64,000 nt of DNA from Undaria pinnatifida (lineage: Eukaryota; Sar; Phaeophyceae; Laminariales; Alariaceae): assembly GCA_012845835.1 (NCBI GenBank), contig JABAKD010000011.1:11909865-11973864 (forward strand). The letters are read 5' to 3'. This document shows, piece by piece, positions 62,600-64,000 of this stretch. Below the pieces are notes generated by a model, which did not search any database, had not been told where the DNA came from, and saw nothing but the letters and a program-made list of their open reading frames with translations. Made by a program: the position numbers and the translations under genes. The first letter of the stretch is position 1; each line of letters begins with the position of its first letter.

Positions 62600-63035
62600 T
62601 TCGGTGGGTTCGCCATAGTTGTTGAGATATGGTGATGTTGTTCGGTGAATTGCCCTCTGGAGCGACGGTCATCACTCGATTGTGAGCTTCACAGCGTAAT
62701 CCCACCTCCTGTTGTTGCCTTAGGCTCATTCGAGTGCTCCGGCGAAAAGTTTTTCGCGTTGTATTTTAGATTTATCATTTTTTTCCGGCTCCGTTACTTT
62801 TTTCAAAAAGACCCATAATTTGGGGTCACAAGTGCCAGCACCATATTATAACCATATGGCCTAAAAACGAGCGTTTTAAATTAGTCTTCCTTTAGAGTAC
62901 GTCTGTTGATGAAATTAGAACAGCGCGAAAGCTCAATGTCGCAAAGGAACAGGGGCTTCATACGCGTGAGTGAACCCAAGCAAATGAGAACCCCCCCCCC
63001 CCCGAGGGATGGATCCCCCTACCGGATAAAGTAGT
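62600..63035. other. Intergenic
   Basis: No gene, RNA or repeat family recognised apart from one C-run at 62990. Confidence 0.45.
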
Positions 63036-63039
63036 CGAC

Positions 63040-63735
63040 AAACATATGGAAGGATAGGGGGAGGCCAAGAAGAGGTACGTACGGTCTACAGATAAGTTTG
63101 GTGGGTACAAGATAGAATTAATAGAAATGATAGAAAAAAGGGAAAGGCTAGCCCTAAGAACGAGGAGAAGCACTTAGATGTATACGGGGAGTTGAGGGAA
63201 GATATTGGAATGAAAACGTATCTGCACGGCCCAATGGACTATGCGAAATAACTGAAACTGCAATTTCGTGTAGGGGACCTGGACCCATCAGTATCAGTAA
63301 GAAACAGATATACCACCAGTAGTAGTCGGGAGAACATGGCTAAAATTTGTGCCCGTGTGGCACAGCGGTAGAGAGTAGGGGTCAAATAGTAGAATACTGT
63401 GAAATATACAAGGAGGGAATGTATGCGTTAGAGGAGGAGACGAGGAAATTAGACGCATGTGACATGGAAGAGTTTGGTAGACTAGAGGGCCGCGAGAAGA
63501 CAATCGCCATCCTAGGAGATAGATGGTGGCCGCAGATGGCGAAACAGGACGGGGATAGGATAAGCAAACATTTTCTACGTAATTCATGGGAAGAAGCGTA
63601 ATGAGCGCCCAAATGTTGGAGGTGTTTCTTTTAGGAGTAGGAACGGTGCTACGTCTCGAAATGGATGCGTGGTCAATGGTCGTCAAATGAGTAAGGCAAG
63701 CGACAGATGAGTGCGCCTCCCCCCTCCCCCCACCG
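63040..63735 (+). mobile_element. 5'-truncated LINE: C-terminal coding end and 3' tail
   Basis: Frame fragments EAKKRYVRSTDKFGGYK and LQFRVGDLDPSVSVRNRY, then an open frame to 63601 with CPCGTAVESRGQIVEYCEIY (Cys-His motif typical after LINE RT), [14 protein letters not shown] and [18 protein letters not shown]. It is followed by GAGCGCCCAAATGTTGGAGG, GTAGGAACGGTGCTACGTC, GTGGTCAATGGTC and a C-rich tail. It is the best-preserved copy of the tail family that also lies in the receptor introns. Confidence 0.75.
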
Positions 63736-64000
63736 TAGCCACACGGTTTTTTTATTTTGGAGCAAATTTTGTGCTGACTACACGACTCCCTAAAAAGGGT
63801 TGGTTGCTTCACCTGCCAGCATGCACGTCATTGAAATTCCTCAACGCACAACAAGCCTGTCGAACCACAACTAACGTTGAAAGCAACATGTTTGTTGGAT
63901 AAGGATACCCTTGAAAGCAAGGCTTGCTTTAAATATACAAATAATACACACACGATATGCACGGTCCCAAAACACGGTGTTGCAGATAACAGGTTCAGCA
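63736..64000. other. Window end, nothing recognised
   Basis: No gene or element recognised. Confidence 0.4.

Noticed and set aside
1..64000. CRISPR arrays, operons, bacterial promoters
   Set aside because: The repeats lack CRISPR spacing, and the window is clearly eukaryotic with introns and retroelements.

Overview
The window reads as nuclear DNA of a multicellular stramenopile, most likely a brown alga related to Ectocarpus. The evidence is long GT-AG introns, a plant/RAF-like TKL kinase split over many exons, abundant LINE, DIRS, SINE and Fanzor relics, and interstitial TTAGGG repeats. The taxon is an inference; no marker gene is present.

Positions 208-39853 (+ strand) are, in my reading, one giant gene. 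I could join 30 exons (6,984 nt, about 2,327 codons) with every one of the 29 splice junctions phase-compatible and no internal stop. The deduced protein has, in order: a signal sequence; about 1,600 residues of ectodomain whose first ~900 residues are chlamydial-Pmp-like parallel beta-helix repeats (GG-hydrophobic and C-x-F-x-x-N motifs); a six-cysteine EGF-like module; one transmembrane helix; a basic juxtamembrane segment; and a complete TKL-type protein kinase (P-loop, VAVK, alphaC Glu, [20 protein letters not shown], RPxF). It is a receptor kinase with a bacterial-adhesin-like ectodomain. The DFG-to-APE activation segment carries an insertion of about 150 residues. I cannot say from sequence alone whether the architecture has been described before.

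The introns hold a truncated LINE (2356-4043, minus), tRNA-derived SINEs, foldback elements, minisatellites and several LINE 3' tails. These tails end in C-rich tracts that sit immediately upstream of 3' splice sites.

From 40 to 64 kb I see almost only mobile DNA. It includes a frameshifted Fanzor (eukaryotic TnpB) relic at 40.6 kb and two copies (44.1-45.9 and 60.2-62.0 kb) of an unusual transposon whose body is an array of the 12-bp palindrome CTTCCAYGGAAG with an internal telomere-like repeat. There is a DIRS-type tyrosine-recombinase retrotransposon relic (51.7-57.5 kb) whose RNase H is split by a 3.26-kb LTR element with an exact 5-bp target duplication. There are also several MITE-like families and a LINE 3' end (63.0-63.7 kb). 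A minus-strand exon of unknown function (59777-60192) appears to be broken by the palindromic transposon, which has a 7-bp target duplication.
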